A stretch of 56,275 nucleotides of DNA from Mesorhizobium sp. (GCA_022833215.1 JAIPUZ010000058.1:1-56275); one strand, 5' to 3'; counted from the first letter of the stretch, positions 35,332-44,726 are shown. Notes: a model not told the origin generated them from the letters alone. Translations and numbers: made by a program.

Positions 35332-35351
35332 TGCCTCATACAGTCGTTGGG

Positions 35352-37412
35352 TTAGGCGACGGTGACGACGAGATTGCCGTAGCGGTCGATCTCACCATGA
35401 TGCTGGTCCTTCAGATAGGCAGTGAAGGTCTCGGCCTCGACCAGACACGGGCCGGCCAGTTGCGCGCCGGCGCCAAGCTCGGCCATTTCGTAGACCGCCA
35501 GATCCTCGACGCGCCGCGTCTCCTGCTGGTAGATGCCGCGATGCGCCTTGGGCTCGACCGGTCCGGCCTGATCGCCGAGCGTGTTCTTCTGCCAGATGTC
35601 CTGACCGGAGCGCTTGCCGATGGCGCGCAGCTTCCAGGCGGTAAATTCGACAACGTCATTATCGGCGCGGATCGAGTAGATGCGCTCGTGCATGCGGTGG
35701 AAGGATTCCACGAGGGCCGGCAGATCGCCGGCCGAGAGCGCCGCTTCCTTTGGCTCGAACGGAACCTCGATCTCGAAGGACTGGTATTCGTAGCGGCCAA
35801 GGAAGGCGAACTCGAACTGCCGGTTTGCAGGCTCCACGCCCGCCTCGGCGAGGAAGGAATCTCCGGCTTCGACCAGCTTCTTCAGGACGTCGTTGACGCC
35901 TTCCACATTGAAGGATGCGTCGGAGGTGAGCAGGACCGCGCTCTCCTCCTTGCGGATATCCGAGATCAGGCCGCCGAAAGCGCTGAGACCGGCCATGAAG
36001 CGCGGGATCATGTAGCGCTTGAGGCCGAGAATGTCGGCCATTTCGGCAATATGGATGGCGGTGGCGCCGCCGCCGCAGACGAAGAAGGAATCCCGCGGGT
36101 TGATGCCCTCGCGCACCGTGATTTCCTCGATCGCGGCGACCATATTGTGGTTGGAGGTGGTGTATATGGCATAGGCCGCTTCCTGCAGCGACACGCCGAG
36201 ACGCTCGGCAACCTTGCCCACCGCCTGCTCGGCCAGGGTCCGGTCGAGCTTCATCTTGCCGCCGAGGAAGTAGTCGGGATCGACGATGCCGAGAACGACG
36301 TTGGCGTCGGTAACCGTCGGCTCCGTTCCGCCCTTGGCGTAGCAGGCGGGACCGGGCCGCGCGCCGGCGCTGCGGGGGCCGACCTGCAACAGCCCGCCCT
36401 GATCGACGAAGGCGATCGATCCTCCGCCAGCGCCCACCGAGCGCACGTCGACCTTGGGAATGCCCAGCGAATCGTCGTGGATCATGCTGTCGGGCGTGAT
36501 GATGATCTGGTGGTCGCGCAGGGCCGAGACGTCGAATGTGGTACCGCCCATGTCGCCCACGATGATGTCGGGCTCATCGGAGAGGGCAAGGGCCGCCATG
36601 GGCGCAAGTGTCGGACCGGACATGACCGAATAGATCGGTTTGCGGATCATGTCGGCCAGCGGCATCATGCCGCCCACGCAGTTGGCGAGCAGCAGCTCGC
36701 CGGCGAAGCCGGCCTCGTCCAGCGCCAGCTTCAGCTTCTCGATATAGTTGCGCACGATCGGATTGATGGAGGCATCGATAGCCGCCGCGATGATGCGCTT
36801 GTACTCGCGCGGCATCGGATTGATCTCGTGGCTCAGCGTTATCGGGATGCCCGGCAGCTCCTTCTCCAGAATCGAGCGCACCATCAGCTCATGGTCGGGA
36901 TTGACCACCGACCACAGCAGGCCGACCGCCACCGCTTCGACGCCGAGTTCCCGGAAATCGGCGGCAGCGCTCGTGACGTCGTCGACCGACAGCGGCGTCA
37001 GCTCACGGCCACGCGCATCGATTCGGCCGCCCACCGTTCTGGTGAGATGGCGCGGTACATAGGGTTCGGGATAGTCGAGCTTCCACTGGAATGCCCCCTT
37101 GCGCGGCCCTTCGCGCAGCACGAGGATGTCCTGATGGCCTTCGGTGAGCAGCAGACCGGCTTTCACGGTCTTGCGCTCGACCAGCGCGTTCGTCGAGACG
37201 GTCGAGCCATGCACGATGAGGTCTATCTGGCGCATGAAGTCTGCGGGAGACAAGCCGTAGCCCCCGGCCGCGACGTGCAGGACGTTTATGAAGCCCTTCT
37301 CGAATTCGCCCGGCGTTGTCGGCGACTTGAAGATGGAGATGTTGCCGCCGCTGTCCGAGACCAGACAGTCAGTGAACGTGCCTCCAATGTCGATGCAAAC
37401 CTGGTATGCCAT
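35352..37412 (-). CDS. hyuA: Hydantoinase/oxoprolinase A family protein (HyuA)
   Basis: 686 residues, the ATP-binding partner of HyuB. The ASKHA-type phosphate motif IDIGGTFTD (7-15) and the second motif VGDMGGTTFDVSAL (near residue 290) are intact, as is the HGSTVSTNALVERK segment. The protein activates cyclic amides or ketones with ATP for HyuB. The ATG at 37412 has GAGGAAAAG just upstream; the longer open frame belongs to the permease region. Only 26 nt separate it from the permease gene, so the importer and this enzyme almost certainly form one operon and the imported compound is likely its substrate or precursor. Confidence 0.92.
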   Translation of the reverse strand: MAYQVCIDIGGTFTDCLVSDSGGNISIFKSPTTPGEFEKGFINVLHVAAGGYGLSPADFMRQIDLIVHGSTVSTNALVERKTVKAGLLLTEGHQDILVLREGPRKGAFQWKLDYPEPYVPRHLTRTVGGRIDARGRELTPLSVDDVTSAAADFRELGVEAVAVGLLWSVVNPDHELMVRSILEKELPGIPITLSHEINPMPREYKRIIAAAIDASINPIVRNYIEKLKLALDEAGFAGELLLANCVGGMMPLADMIRKPIYSVMSGPTLAPMAALALSDEPDIIVGDMGGTTFDVSALRDHQIIITPDSMIHDDSLGIPKVDVRSVGAGGGSIAFVDQGGLLQVGPRSAGARPGPACYAKGGTEPTVTDANVVLGIVDPDYFLGGKMKLDRTLAEQAVGKVAERLGVSLQEAAYAIYTTSNHNMVAAIEEITVREGINPRDSFFVCGGGATAIHIAEMADILGLKRYMIPRFMAGLSAFGGLISDIRKEESAVLLTSDASFNVEGVNDVLKKLVEAGDSFLAEAGVEPANRQFEFAFLGRYEYQSFEIEVPFEPKEAALSAGDLPALVESFHRMHERIYSIRADNDVVEFTAWKLRAIGKRSGQDIWQKNTLGDQAGPVEPKAHRGIYQQETRRVEDLAVYEMAELGAGAQLAGPCLVEAETFTAYLKDQHHGEIDRYGNLVVTVA

Positions 37413-37438
37413 GCTTTTCCTCGAAAGTTCTTGATATT

Positions 37439-38425
37439 TCAGCGCCTTATGTCGTCGCGGCTGATAATCAGGCTGGCGATGATGATCACACCCAGACATA
37501 TTTGCTGGAGATAGCCATCGATCTGGATGAGGTTCATTCCATTGGACAGGACGGTGATGAACAGCGCCCCGAACAGCGCCGAGCCCACTCCGCCCTCGCC
37601 GCCGGACAGGCGCACGCCTCCCACCACCGCGGCCGCTATGGCCTGAAGCGTGAGGTTGCCGCCCAGGTTCGGCTCGCCGGAACCGGTGCGCGCCGTCAGC
37701 AGCAGCGCCCCCAGCGCCGTCAGCCCTGCGCACAGCATATAGGCGGCTACCAGAACCGGCCTTGTGCGGATGCCGGCGGCGACAGCCGCCTGCGGGTTGG
37801 CGCCGACGATGTAGAGGCTGCGGCCGAAGCGCGTTGCCTTCAGGACGAGCGCGAGCAGAACGAAAGCCGCCATCGCGATCCAGATCGGCACCGGGATGGA
37901 AAGAGGTGCGGCCTGCGCAAACAGGGCGTTCAGACCGGGCGGCAGGCCGGTGACCGGAAAGCCGTCGCTGATGGTCGAGGCGAAGGTCAGAACCACGTAG
38001 GACATGCCCAGCGTTGTCACCAGCGGATTGATGCCGATGCCCGCGATGAGCATTCCATTGGCCGCGCCGACCAGCAGCGCGACGAGCAGTCCAGCACCGA
38101 TGCCGTAGACTATGGCGGCGTCCCCTCCGCCCATTGCCACCATGGCCATGGAAGCGACCACGCTGACCAGTGAAACGGTGTAGCCGAGGGAGAGGTCGAA
38201 ACCGCGCGTCAGAAGCACAACGGTCTGCGCCATGGCGAATATGGCGAGATAGCTTGCCTGCACCGCAATATTCCGGAAATTGCCGGACGAGAGTACCCGT
38301 GGCTCCACCAGGCCGAAAGCCAGGAGCGTGACCACGATGGCCAGCGGCAGGCTGGCGGCGCGCAGGAAATCCGCAAGGGAACGACCGGATGCGGTATGCG
38401 GCTTTGCTGTCAACGGGCTGGTCAT
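37439..38425 (-). CDS. Ribose-type ABC transporter permease (second)
   Basis: 328-residue permease of the RbsC class with about nine helices; LTRGFDLSLGYTVSLVSVVASM near residue 75 matches the family's GG(I/F)DLSVG motif, and VVGGVRLSGGEGGVGSALFGAL the coupling region. GAGGAGG precedes the ATG at 38425, which overlaps the other permease's stop by 4 nt. Two different RbsC permeases in one system imply a heterodimeric channel, as in autoinducer-2 and several sugar or polyol importers. Substrate unknown. Confidence 0.9.
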   Translation of the reverse strand: MTSPLTAKPHTASGRSLADFLRAASLPLAIVVTLLAFGLVEPRVLSSGNFRNIAVQASYLAIFAMAQTVVLLTRGFDLSLGYTVSLVSVVASMAMVAMGGGDAAIVYGIGAGLLVALLVGAANGMLIAGIGINPLVTTLGMSYVVLTFASTISDGFPVTGLPPGLNALFAQAAPLSIPVPIWIAMAAFVLLALVLKATRFGRSLYIVGANPQAAVAAGIRTRPVLVAAYMLCAGLTALGALLLTARTGSGEPNLGGNLTLQAIAAAVVGGVRLSGGEGGVGSALFGALFITVLSNGMNLIQIDGYLQQICLGVIIIASLIISRDDIRR

Positions 38426-39471
38426 GCCGTGCGCCTCCTCAGGAGAAGCCGCTCGATGGCCAGCGCCACTATCAGCACGGCGCCCAGCACGAGCGTCTGG
38501 TATTTGCTGTTCACCTGGATGAGGTTCATTGCGTTGGCGACGACGGCAAGGAACAGCGCCGCCAGCGCCACATGCTCGGCGCGGCCCACGCCGCCACGCA
38601 GCGACACGCCTCCGATGACGGCGGCGGCGATGGTCTGGAGCGCCAGCGTATCGCCGATGGTCGACTGGCCGGAGCCGAGCCGCGCGGTCATCAGGAAACC
38701 GGTCAGCGCCGCGAGCATGCCGGCCAGCACATAGGCCACGGCAAGGGTGCGGCCGGTGCGCACGCCCGAAAGCCGCGCCGAACGCTGGTCGCTGCCCACA
38801 GCATAGATGTGGCGCCCCAAAGCGGTAAAGCGCTGAAGGACGATGCAGGCGGCAAGAATGATCAGCCCTATGTAGAGCACGACCGGGAGCCCGAGGAACT
38901 GGCCGCGACCGATGACCGCCACGAAGGAATCCGCGACGCCATAAATCGGGATGCCCTGTGTGAAGTAGAGCGCGATGCCCATCAGCACCGACATCATGGC
39001 CAGGGTAACCATGAATGGAGAGAGCGAAAAACCTGCCACGAGCCAGGCGTTGGCAAGCCCGATCGCGGCCCCCACGAAGATGATTGCCGCAAGGGACAGC
39101 AGGATCAGCGCCCATTCCATTCCCGGCAGATACTGGGCTGCGACCAGCATGACGGTGGCGGTGACCACGGAGGAAATCGCCAGAACCGCTCCGACCGAGA
39201 GATCGAAGCCGCCCGCCGTCATGACCAGCATCTGCGCCAGCGACGGTATGAGCAGGAACGAGAAATTGCGCATCACATTGAGGAGGTTGAGGCGGTTGAG
39301 AAAACGCGGCTCCATCAGCGCCGTCACCACCACCGCCAGCACCAGGAAGGTGATGACGATGCCACCCTGCATCAGGAAGCGGTCCAGAAGGCTCGACTGG
39401 TGCGCTGCCGGCTTGCCGGCACGCTTTCCGCTGGTGGAAACATCCCTGGTCACGATCGTATCCGAGCTCAT
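38422..39471 (-). CDS. Ribose-type ABC transporter permease (first)
   Basis: 349-residue RbsC-class permease. Basic cytosolic N-terminus (residues 1-35), then about nine helices, with MTAGGFDLSVGAVLAISSVV (near residue 85) and VIGGVSLRGGVGRAEHVALAALFL (near 285) as family motifs. The start ATG overlaps the ATPase stop (ATGA). It shares order and overlaps with the second permease, so the two are made together. Confidence 0.9.
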   Translation of the reverse strand: MSSDTIVTRDVSTSGKRAGKPAAHQSSLLDRFLMQGGIVITFLVLAVVVTALMEPRFLNRLNLLNVMRNFSFLLIPSLAQMLVMTAGGFDLSVGAVLAISSVVTATVMLVAAQYLPGMEWALILLSLAAIIFVGAAIGLANAWLVAGFSLSPFMVTLAMMSVLMGIALYFTQGIPIYGVADSFVAVIGRGQFLGLPVVLYIGLIILAACIVLQRFTALGRHIYAVGSDQRSARLSGVRTGRTLAVAYVLAGMLAALTGFLMTARLGSGQSTIGDTLALQTIAAAVIGGVSLRGGVGRAEHVALAALFLAVVANAMNLIQVNSKYQTLVLGAVLIVALAIERLLLRRRTA

Positions 39472-40955
39472 GCCTGTCCCCCGAAGTAATGCGAGAGGAT
39501 CTGCGCCTCCGAATGCTCGCTCTCTCCCAGTTCGGCAACGATCCTGCCTTCGTGCATGACGTAGATGCGCGAGGCGAGATTGATCAGCTCGGGAAGCTCA
39601 GAGGTGGAGACGATGACGCACGCCCCGCCCTCGACCAGCGATTTGATGAGATTGTAGACGTCCACCTTGGCCCCGACGTCGATGCCGACGGTCGGTTCAT
39701 CGAAGAGATAGACCTCGAACGGCTTCATCAGCCCCCTGGCCAGCATGACCTTCTGCTGGTTTCCCCCGGAGAAGGCCGAAACCTTCCGCTCCGGCGCCAT
39801 GGGGCGCAGCGCGAGGCTCTCGAGAGGCTTGCGGATGATGTCGCTCTCCCGCCAGAATCTGAGAAACGGACCGGTGGAAAGCGACGGCAGGCCGAGCGAG
39901 CTCATGGTGGCATTCTCGCGGGCGCTGCGGATGAGAGCGAGCCCCTCCGCGCCACGATCCGCAGGAAAATAACACACATTGTCTGCAAGCATGTCCGCCG
40001 GCGTCGGCTTTTCGACCCGCCGGTCGCCGCGCCTGATCTCCCCGCTTTCGATGGTCTCGAGGCCGAAGATTGCGCGGCACAGTTCGCTGCGGCCGCAGCC
40101 AACCAGGCCCGCCAGCCCCACAACCTCGCCGGCGCGCGCCACCAGCGAGGCGTCGATGACGGAACCGTCGCGCGTGGTCAGGCCAGCCACTTCGAGCCGC
40201 ACCGGGCCGGGTGCATGGTGGATTTTGGGGAAAAGCTGCTCGACGGGGCGGCCCACCATCATCTCGATGAGGCCGTCGTCCGACACATCCGCCGTCACCA
40301 CCGTCCCGATCTTCCTGCCGCCGCGCAATACGGTGACCCGGTCGGACAGGTTGCGGATTTCGCTCATGCGGTGGGAGACATATATGATGCCGACGTCACG
40401 TGCCTTGAGCAGCGCCATGGCGCTGAAGAGCTTTTCGGCCTCGCCGTCCGTGAGCGATGCGGTCGGCTCGTCGAGGATCAGCACCCTGGGGCGGGAACGC
40501 AGCGCCTTGGCGATCTCCACCATCTGCTTCTGGGCGCGCGACAGAAATGCCACCTTCTCGTCCAGGGGCACGCTGAAGCCGAGCTCGTCCAGCAATTCCT
40601 CCGCGGCCCGGCGCATCTCCCCGCGCCTGAGGAAAGGACCCGTGGACTGTTCGCGGCCGAGGAAGATGTTTTCCAGAACCGTCAGGTCCGGCACCAGGCT
40701 GAATTCCTGAAACACGGCTGCGATGCCGAACTCACGCGCGGTTTGCGGCGTCAGGCTGGCCACCGCCTGTCCCCCGATCGTGCAGGAGCCTTCGGTCCAT
40801 GGAAAGGTGCCGGCGATCAGGTTGATGAGCGTCGACTTGCCTGCGCCGTTTTCTCCCAGAAGGGCGTGGACCTCGCCTTTTTCCAGCGAGAAATCGACGC
40901 CATCCAGGGCGACGATCCCGCGAAATTTCTTTGTGATGCCGTTAACCTGAAGCAT
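39468..40955 (-). CDS. Ribose-type ABC transporter ATP-binding protein (RbsA-like, tandem)
   Basis: 495-residue ATPase with two fused nucleotide-binding domains. Domain 1 has Walker A GENGAGKST (34-42), signature LSRAQKQMVEIAKAL (the LSGGQ position is LSRAQ, as often in RbsA) and Walker B RVLILDEPTASL. Domain 2 lacks a good Walker A (VGLAGLVGCGRSEL), as usual in this class, but has FSGGNQQKVMLARGL and VYLFDEPTVGID. It powers the two permeases; start ATG 40955 lies 129 nt after the binding-protein stop, with two hairpins in between. Confidence 0.92.
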   Translation of the reverse strand: MLQVNGITKKFRGIVALDGVDFSLEKGEVHALLGENGAGKSTLINLIAGTFPWTEGSCTIGGQAVASLTPQTAREFGIAAVFQEFSLVPDLTVLENIFLGREQSTGPFLRRGEMRRAAEELLDELGFSVPLDEKVAFLSRAQKQMVEIAKALRSRPRVLILDEPTASLTDGEAEKLFSAMALLKARDVGIIYVSHRMSEIRNLSDRVTVLRGGRKIGTVVTADVSDDGLIEMMVGRPVEQLFPKIHHAPGPVRLEVAGLTTRDGSVIDASLVARAGEVVGLAGLVGCGRSELCRAIFGLETIESGEIRRGDRRVEKPTPADMLADNVCYFPADRGAEGLALIRSARENATMSSLGLPSLSTGPFLRFWRESDIIRKPLESLALRPMAPERKVSAFSGGNQQKVMLARGLMKPFEVYLFDEPTVGIDVGAKVDVYNLIKSLVEGGACVIVSTSELPELINLASRIYVMHEGRIVAELGESEHSEAQILSHYFGGQA

Positions 40956-40989
40956 TCTGTACCAACGCTCGAAGCCGTCGCCGGAGGAG

Positions 40990-41079
40990 CCCGACCGCCT
41001 CAGAAAAGGAAACGGTCGGGCCTTGGGAGGAAGGCGATCCGCCCGCAGGCGAATCCGGAGGCGGCTTTCACCGCCGCCT
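40990..41079 (-). other. Two intercistronic hairpins between binding-protein and ATPase genes
   Basis: CCCGACCG/CGGTCGGG (40990-41020, 15-nt loop) and AGGCGGC/GCCGCCT (41059-41079, 7-nt loop). The second starts 6 nt after the binding-protein stop. Such structures commonly protect the abundant binding-protein message and reduce read-through to the other components; no T-tract follows. Confidence 0.5.
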
Positions 41080-41084
41080 GCCGG

Positions 41085-42143
41085 TTACTGGACCGAGAAT
41101 TCGGGCCGGTATCCATCCGGTGCAAAGATCTGGGTCGTGTCGATCTTCTCGACATTCTCCCCCGTAACGATGCCGGGAGCGACCAGAAGCACCTTTTCCA
41201 GCGGCTTGTTTTCAAGCGCGCGCACTGCGAGATCGACACCGATGCGGCCCATGATCACCGGGTATTCGGTGGCGAAGCCGAGCACCTGACCGTCCTTGAC
41301 GGCCTTGAGCATTGTCTGGTTCTCGTAGGACGACATGATCGTGACGCCATCGAGACCGGCGTCAGCCACAGCGCCGATGGCTGCCTCGGCGGTGGGAGCG
41401 CCACCCCAGATCACATTGATGTCGGGATAGGTTTGCAGGGCGTCTTCCACGAGTTGCAACTGGGCCGGCACGCTGGCCTCGCCGAACATCTCGGCCTGAA
41501 GCGTGACGTTGCCCGTCTTGGTGCTGTCGCGGAAACCGCTCATATAGGTCTCGGCCCAGCCGCTGCCCTGCGGGCCGGGGAAGGCCACCGCGCTGCCCTG
41601 CTTGTCGCCCAGATACGTCTTTACATACTCGCCCGTCTGGAAGCCCTTCTGATAAAAGTCGGGCGTGACACGGGCCGTGATCGGCGTTTCGAGGATCGGG
41701 TTGGCCACCGCGACATTGACGATGCCCTTGCCCATGCCCTCGCCGATCTTGGCTGCGACCCCCGCCTCCGAGATCGCCGAGATCAGGATGGCGTCGGCGC
41801 CTGAAGCCACGCAATCGTCATATTGGGAAATCTGCTTCGGAAGCGCCGTGTAGCCGCCCGCCTGGAAGACGGTGACCTTGACGCCGAGGCGCTTCGCCTC
41901 TTCCACGATGCCGTAGTTCACCGACACCCAGTAGCTGTCCTGAAGGTGCGGGAACAGCACGCAAAGCTTCCAGGGCTTCTCCGCCTTGTCGAGCGGCTCA
42001 TATTCGATGTCCTGAACGTTGTTGACATCGCCGTCCGTGGCCGAGGCGATCTTGAAGGGCCACCAGTCGGCCGCCTGCGCCATTCCCGCCGACAGAAGCG
42101 TTGCGGAGAGGGCCAGAGCCAGCGTTCTATTCAGTGCATTCAT
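41085..42143 (-). CDS. TorT-like periplasmic substrate-binding protein
   Basis: 352 residues with a signal peptide (cleavage after AQA, about residue 24) and a periplasmic-binding-protein type 1 fold: LCVLFPHLQDSYWVSVNYGI, AVANPILETPITARVTPDFY, GWAETYMSGFRDST. The mature start ADWWPFK and the length resemble TorT, the TMAO-sensing periplasmic protein, rather than ribose-binding proteins. There is no TorS/TorR here; the gene instead leads an RbsABC-type importer operon with hyuAB. First gene of the operon; two GTATCCA operator-like sites lie 60 and 122 nt upstream of its start. Confidence 0.85.
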   Translation of the reverse strand: MNALNRTLALALSATLLSAGMAQAADWWPFKIASATDGDVNNVQDIEYEPLDKAEKPWKLCVLFPHLQDSYWVSVNYGIVEEAKRLGVKVTVFQAGGYTALPKQISQYDDCVASGADAILISAISEAGVAAKIGEGMGKGIVNVAVANPILETPITARVTPDFYQKGFQTGEYVKTYLGDKQGSAVAFPGPQGSGWAETYMSGFRDSTKTGNVTLQAEMFGEASVPAQLQLVEDALQTYPDINVIWGGAPTAEAAIGAVADAGLDGVTIMSSYENQTMLKAVKDGQVLGFATEYPVIMGRIGVDLAVRALENKPLEKVLLVAPGIVTGENVEKIDTTQIFAPDGYRPEFSVQ

Positions 42144-42185
42144 CTGAGAAAATCTCCCATCTCATCGACTGTGTCCCTCTGGGGG

Positions 42186-42268
42186 ACAAATCAGGATTTG
42201 TATCCAAACTCGCCGCTTCTTCGTCGGCTACGCTTAATTTTCAGAATGTTATCGCGGATATGTATCCA
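42186..42268. promoter_or_regulatory. Paired GTATCCA operator-like sites upstream of the TorT-like gene
   Basis: Site a TTTGTATCCAAA (42197-42208) and site b GGATATGTATCCA (42256-42268) share the GTATCCA core in the same orientation, 62 bp apart. Site a also overlaps a perfect palindrome ACAAATC-AG-GATTTGT (42186-42201). Site b contains GGATA-TG-TATCC. The region is AT-richer than neighbouring DNA. The same pair arrangement recurs upstream of the E1 gene and between the PotF-like and VOC genes; the GntR regulator at 55475 is the candidate binder. Confidence 0.7.
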
Positions 42269-43096
42269 TTCTGGCATTATTTTGCCGGAAAATCCACCAC
42301 CTTCAACTTACATCTTATATGTTATGTGTCAATAAGTGGAACAATCCGGCGCGCTGATTGCAGGCAACCCGCCGCACCCTCGCGGATGCGCCGCAACCGG
42401 GCACATCGGCGGCGCGCGATCACCCGACCGGCCAGGTTGCGGGACACGTGAAGGATTGGCAGGCACACCCGGGCCGCACAGGATCGCGCCCCTTTCCCGA
42501 ATGCTGCCTCCGAGCGTGCGCATATGGTGAGCCGCATCCTTCCGGGACACCTTGCCGGCGACATGTGCACGGCCCGACGATGCCCGTTCAGCATGCAGCA
42601 CCTTTCCCGTTGCCCACACGCCCTGCTCCACAATCTCTGCGCGCATTCGTGTCCGGATGAAAACGGTATCGGACTTCCGCGGAACTCGGATGCGACGTCA
42701 TGAAAATCCCCGGTTGCATCACCTGAAAGGCAAGGATCCGGCATCGCTTTCCGCATCGCGACGGAAAAATGGATCCACCCTTGCCATTTGGTGTGTGATG
42801 CATCATGTTTCTTACAAGATGTGTTGTCAATGCACAAAATGCCGGAGGAGGAAGCGGAATGTGTGGGCACAGGCAGCCATCATGGCATCCCGGTTCTTCC
42901 GGCAGACTGCGCCCTGACGAGGCAAGCCGTGGCCATCTGAGCGCGCTCGGGTCCGTAAGGCCGGCATGCTCAAAGGCAAAAGCGCAAGGAACCCGACGCG
43001 CGGCAGACGGATACCGCGCGCCCGTCGCATGACGCATCTCCCGAAATTCACCGCCAACAGACTTCCCGGCCAGAAACAGACTTCCAAGGATGGCAC
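42269..43096. other. About 830-bp region without a supported gene
   Basis: Open frames on both strands (longest minus 42322-42870) have no recognisable family motif and no good ribosome site. An AT-rich patch at 42780-42850 with GATGCATC and nearby TTGTCA may hold the promoter of the FAD dehydrogenase gene at 43097. No GTATCCA pair is present here; only a lone GGATACC at about 43005 is seen. Confidence 0.45.
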
Positions 43097-44506
43097 ATGC
43101 CCGCAACGACCACCGCCTTCGATCTCGCCATGCAGGAATTGCTCGGAGAGCGGGGATGGCTCACGAAAGACGATGAAATCGCCGCGTACGCGCGCGACTG
43201 GCTGGACCGCTATGGTGTGCCCCCTCTCGGCCTTGCCCGGCCAGACTCGGCCGCGCAGGTCGTCGCGATCATGCGGGCCTGCGCCGAACACGGCGTCTGC
43301 GCGGTGCCGCAAGGCGGGAACACCGGCCTGAACGGCGCCAGCGTGGCAACCCACCGCTCCAGCATCATCGTTTCGATGGCGCGCATGAACAGGATCCTCG
43401 ACATCGACGCGATCGGCTACACAGCCACCGTGGAACCGGGCCTCGTGCTGGCCGCCCTCCACGATGCGCTGGCCGAACGCGACCTGGCATTTCCCCTGCA
43501 TCTCGGCGCCGAGGGCAGCGCCCGGATTGGAGGGCTGATCGGCACCAATGCCGGAGGCAGCCACGCCATGCGCTACGGAATGATGCAGGACCTTGTGCTC
43601 GGGCTTGAGGTGGTGCTGCCCGACGGTTCCATATGGGACGGGGCGCGCGCGCTGATAAAGGACAATGCGGGCTTTCAGCTGCGCAAGCTCTTCTGCGGCG
43701 CAGAAGGCACGCTCGGCATCGTGACGAAGGCCGTGTTGCGATTGTTCCCCGCGCCCACGGCCCGCGCCACGGCATTGCTGGCATTGCCGGACCTCGATGC
43801 CGCCCGGCAGACAGGCGCGCTCCTGCGCAGGCACGCCGGCGAGTTCCTTACCGCCATGGAGTTCTTCGGCGAGTTCGGCCTGTCTCTGACCCTGCGACAC
43901 GTCGAGGGGCTTTCGCGACCTCTGGAGACGCCCGGACCGGTCTACGTCCTCGTTGAGATCGCCACCTCAATTCCCGATATGCCGCTTTCCGAAATCCTGG
44001 AGCGTGCGCTTGAAGCCGCATTCGGGACAGGGGACGTTCTCGACGGCGCCGTCGCCGCCAGCGAAACGCAGCGCGCCGCATTCTGGAGGCTTCGGGAGGA
44101 CATGCCCGAGGGACAGCGTCTGGAAGGCAAACAGATCAAGCACGATGTCTCCGTACCCGTGGCGCGGCTCGCGGCATTCGTCGGCGAAGCATCGGCCGCA
44201 GCCGAAGCCGTGCTGCCGGGCGTGCGCGCAAACCCGTTCGGCCATCTCGGCGACGGCAACGTTCACTTCAATCTTTCACCCCCCGAGGGGCAGGCCGACT
44301 TCAGCGGGCGCGACGCACAGCTGTCCGAAGCCATCTACGATACGGTCGTCAGGAATGAAGGATCGATCGCCGCGGAGCACGGCCTTGGACAGGCGAAGAT
44401 CGGTCTCGCCGATCGCTGCCGCAGCAAGGTCGAGCGCGACCTCATGCGTCGTCTGAAGGCGGCCATCGACCCGGATGGCAGGATGAACCCCGGCAAAATC
44501 GTCTGA
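43097..44506 (+). CDS. FAD-linked D-2-hydroxyacid dehydrogenase (GlcD/D2HGDH family)
   Basis: 469-residue flavoprotein of the FAD-PCMH family that includes D-lactate dehydrogenase, GlcD and D-2-hydroxyglutarate dehydrogenase. FAD segment: GVCAVPQGGNTGLNGASVA (near 73-91) and HLGAEGSARIGGLIGTNAGG. Metal/substrate motifs: KHDVSVPVARL, NPFGHLGDGNVHFNL and EHGLGQAKIGL, all as in the D2HGDH branch. It would oxidise a D-2-hydroxyacid to the 2-oxoacid, passing electrons to a quinone or ETF-like acceptor. ATG 43097 has AAGGA upstream. Its product could feed the neighbouring 2-oxoacid dehydrogenase. Confidence 0.9.
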   Translation: MPATTTAFDLAMQELLGERGWLTKDDEIAAYARDWLDRYGVPPLGLARPDSAAQVVAIMRACAEHGVCAVPQGGNTGLNGASVATHRSSIIVSMARMNRILDIDAIGYTATVEPGLVLAALHDALAERDLAFPLHLGAEGSARIGGLIGTNAGGSHAMRYGMMQDLVLGLEVVLPDGSIWDGARALIKDNAGFQLRKLFCGAEGTLGIVTKAVLRLFPAPTARATALLALPDLDAARQTGALLRRHAGEFLTAMEFFGEFGLSLTLRHVEGLSRPLETPGPVYVLVEIATSIPDMPLSEILERALEAAFGTGDVLDGAVAASETQRAAFWRLREDMPEGQRLEGKQIKHDVSVPVARLAAFVGEASAAAEAVLPGVRANPFGHLGDGNVHFNLSPPEGQADFSGRDAQLSEAIYDTVVRNEGSIAAEHGLGQAKIGLADRCRSKVERDLMRRLKAAIDPDGRMNPGKIV

Positions 44507-44510
44507 AGAC

Positions 44511-44547
44511 GGAGTGCTGCGGCGCCCAGGGGCCCGCGCAGCACTCC
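44511..44547 (+). terminator. 11-bp hairpin after the FAD dehydrogenase gene
   Basis: GGAGTGCTGCG / CGCAGCACTCC with a 15-nt GC-rich loop, starting 4 nt beyond the stop codon. No T-tract follows, but position and stability favour a transcript end, separating this gene from the E1 promoter. Confidence 0.55.
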
Positions 44548-44647
44548 GGGATGTCCTGCCTGCCAGCGGGACGAACCTCCCAATCCATCGCACATTCCAG
44601 GGTGCTGCAGCATGCGTGCCGCACGATCCTTTCTGCTCTCACGGGTG

Positions 44648-44726
44648 ATTGTATCCAAAAATGCGTTTTCAGCAAACATGACGTTGTCTTTTTGGCCTTG
44701 ATCAGCATTATTGTATCCAATAAGTA
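44648..44726 (+). promoter_or_regulatory. E1 promoter with paired GTATCCA operator-like sites
   Basis: Site c ATTGTATCCAAAA (44648-44660) and site d TTATTGTATCCAATAA (44708-44723) are 62 bp apart in the same orientation. Site d is nearly palindromic: arms TTATTG/CAATAA around TATC. A sigma70-like promoter, TTGATC (44698-44703), 17-nt spacer and TAAGTA (44721-44726), places site d between -35 and -10, where a bound repressor would block polymerase. The E1 start codon lies about 70 nt downstream. Confidence 0.65.

Noticed and set aside
41108-41115. GTATCCA inside the TorT-like gene
   Set aside because: A single copy within coding sequence, no partner at 62 bp; treated as chance.
42322-42870. 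Minus-strand 182-codon frame in the 830-bp gap
   Set aside because: Low-complexity Arg/Cys-rich translation typical of antisense GC-rich DNA, no domain.
43003-43010. GGATACC upstream of the FAD dehydrogenase as a seventh operator site
   Set aside because: Only a partial match, no second copy 62 bp away on either side.
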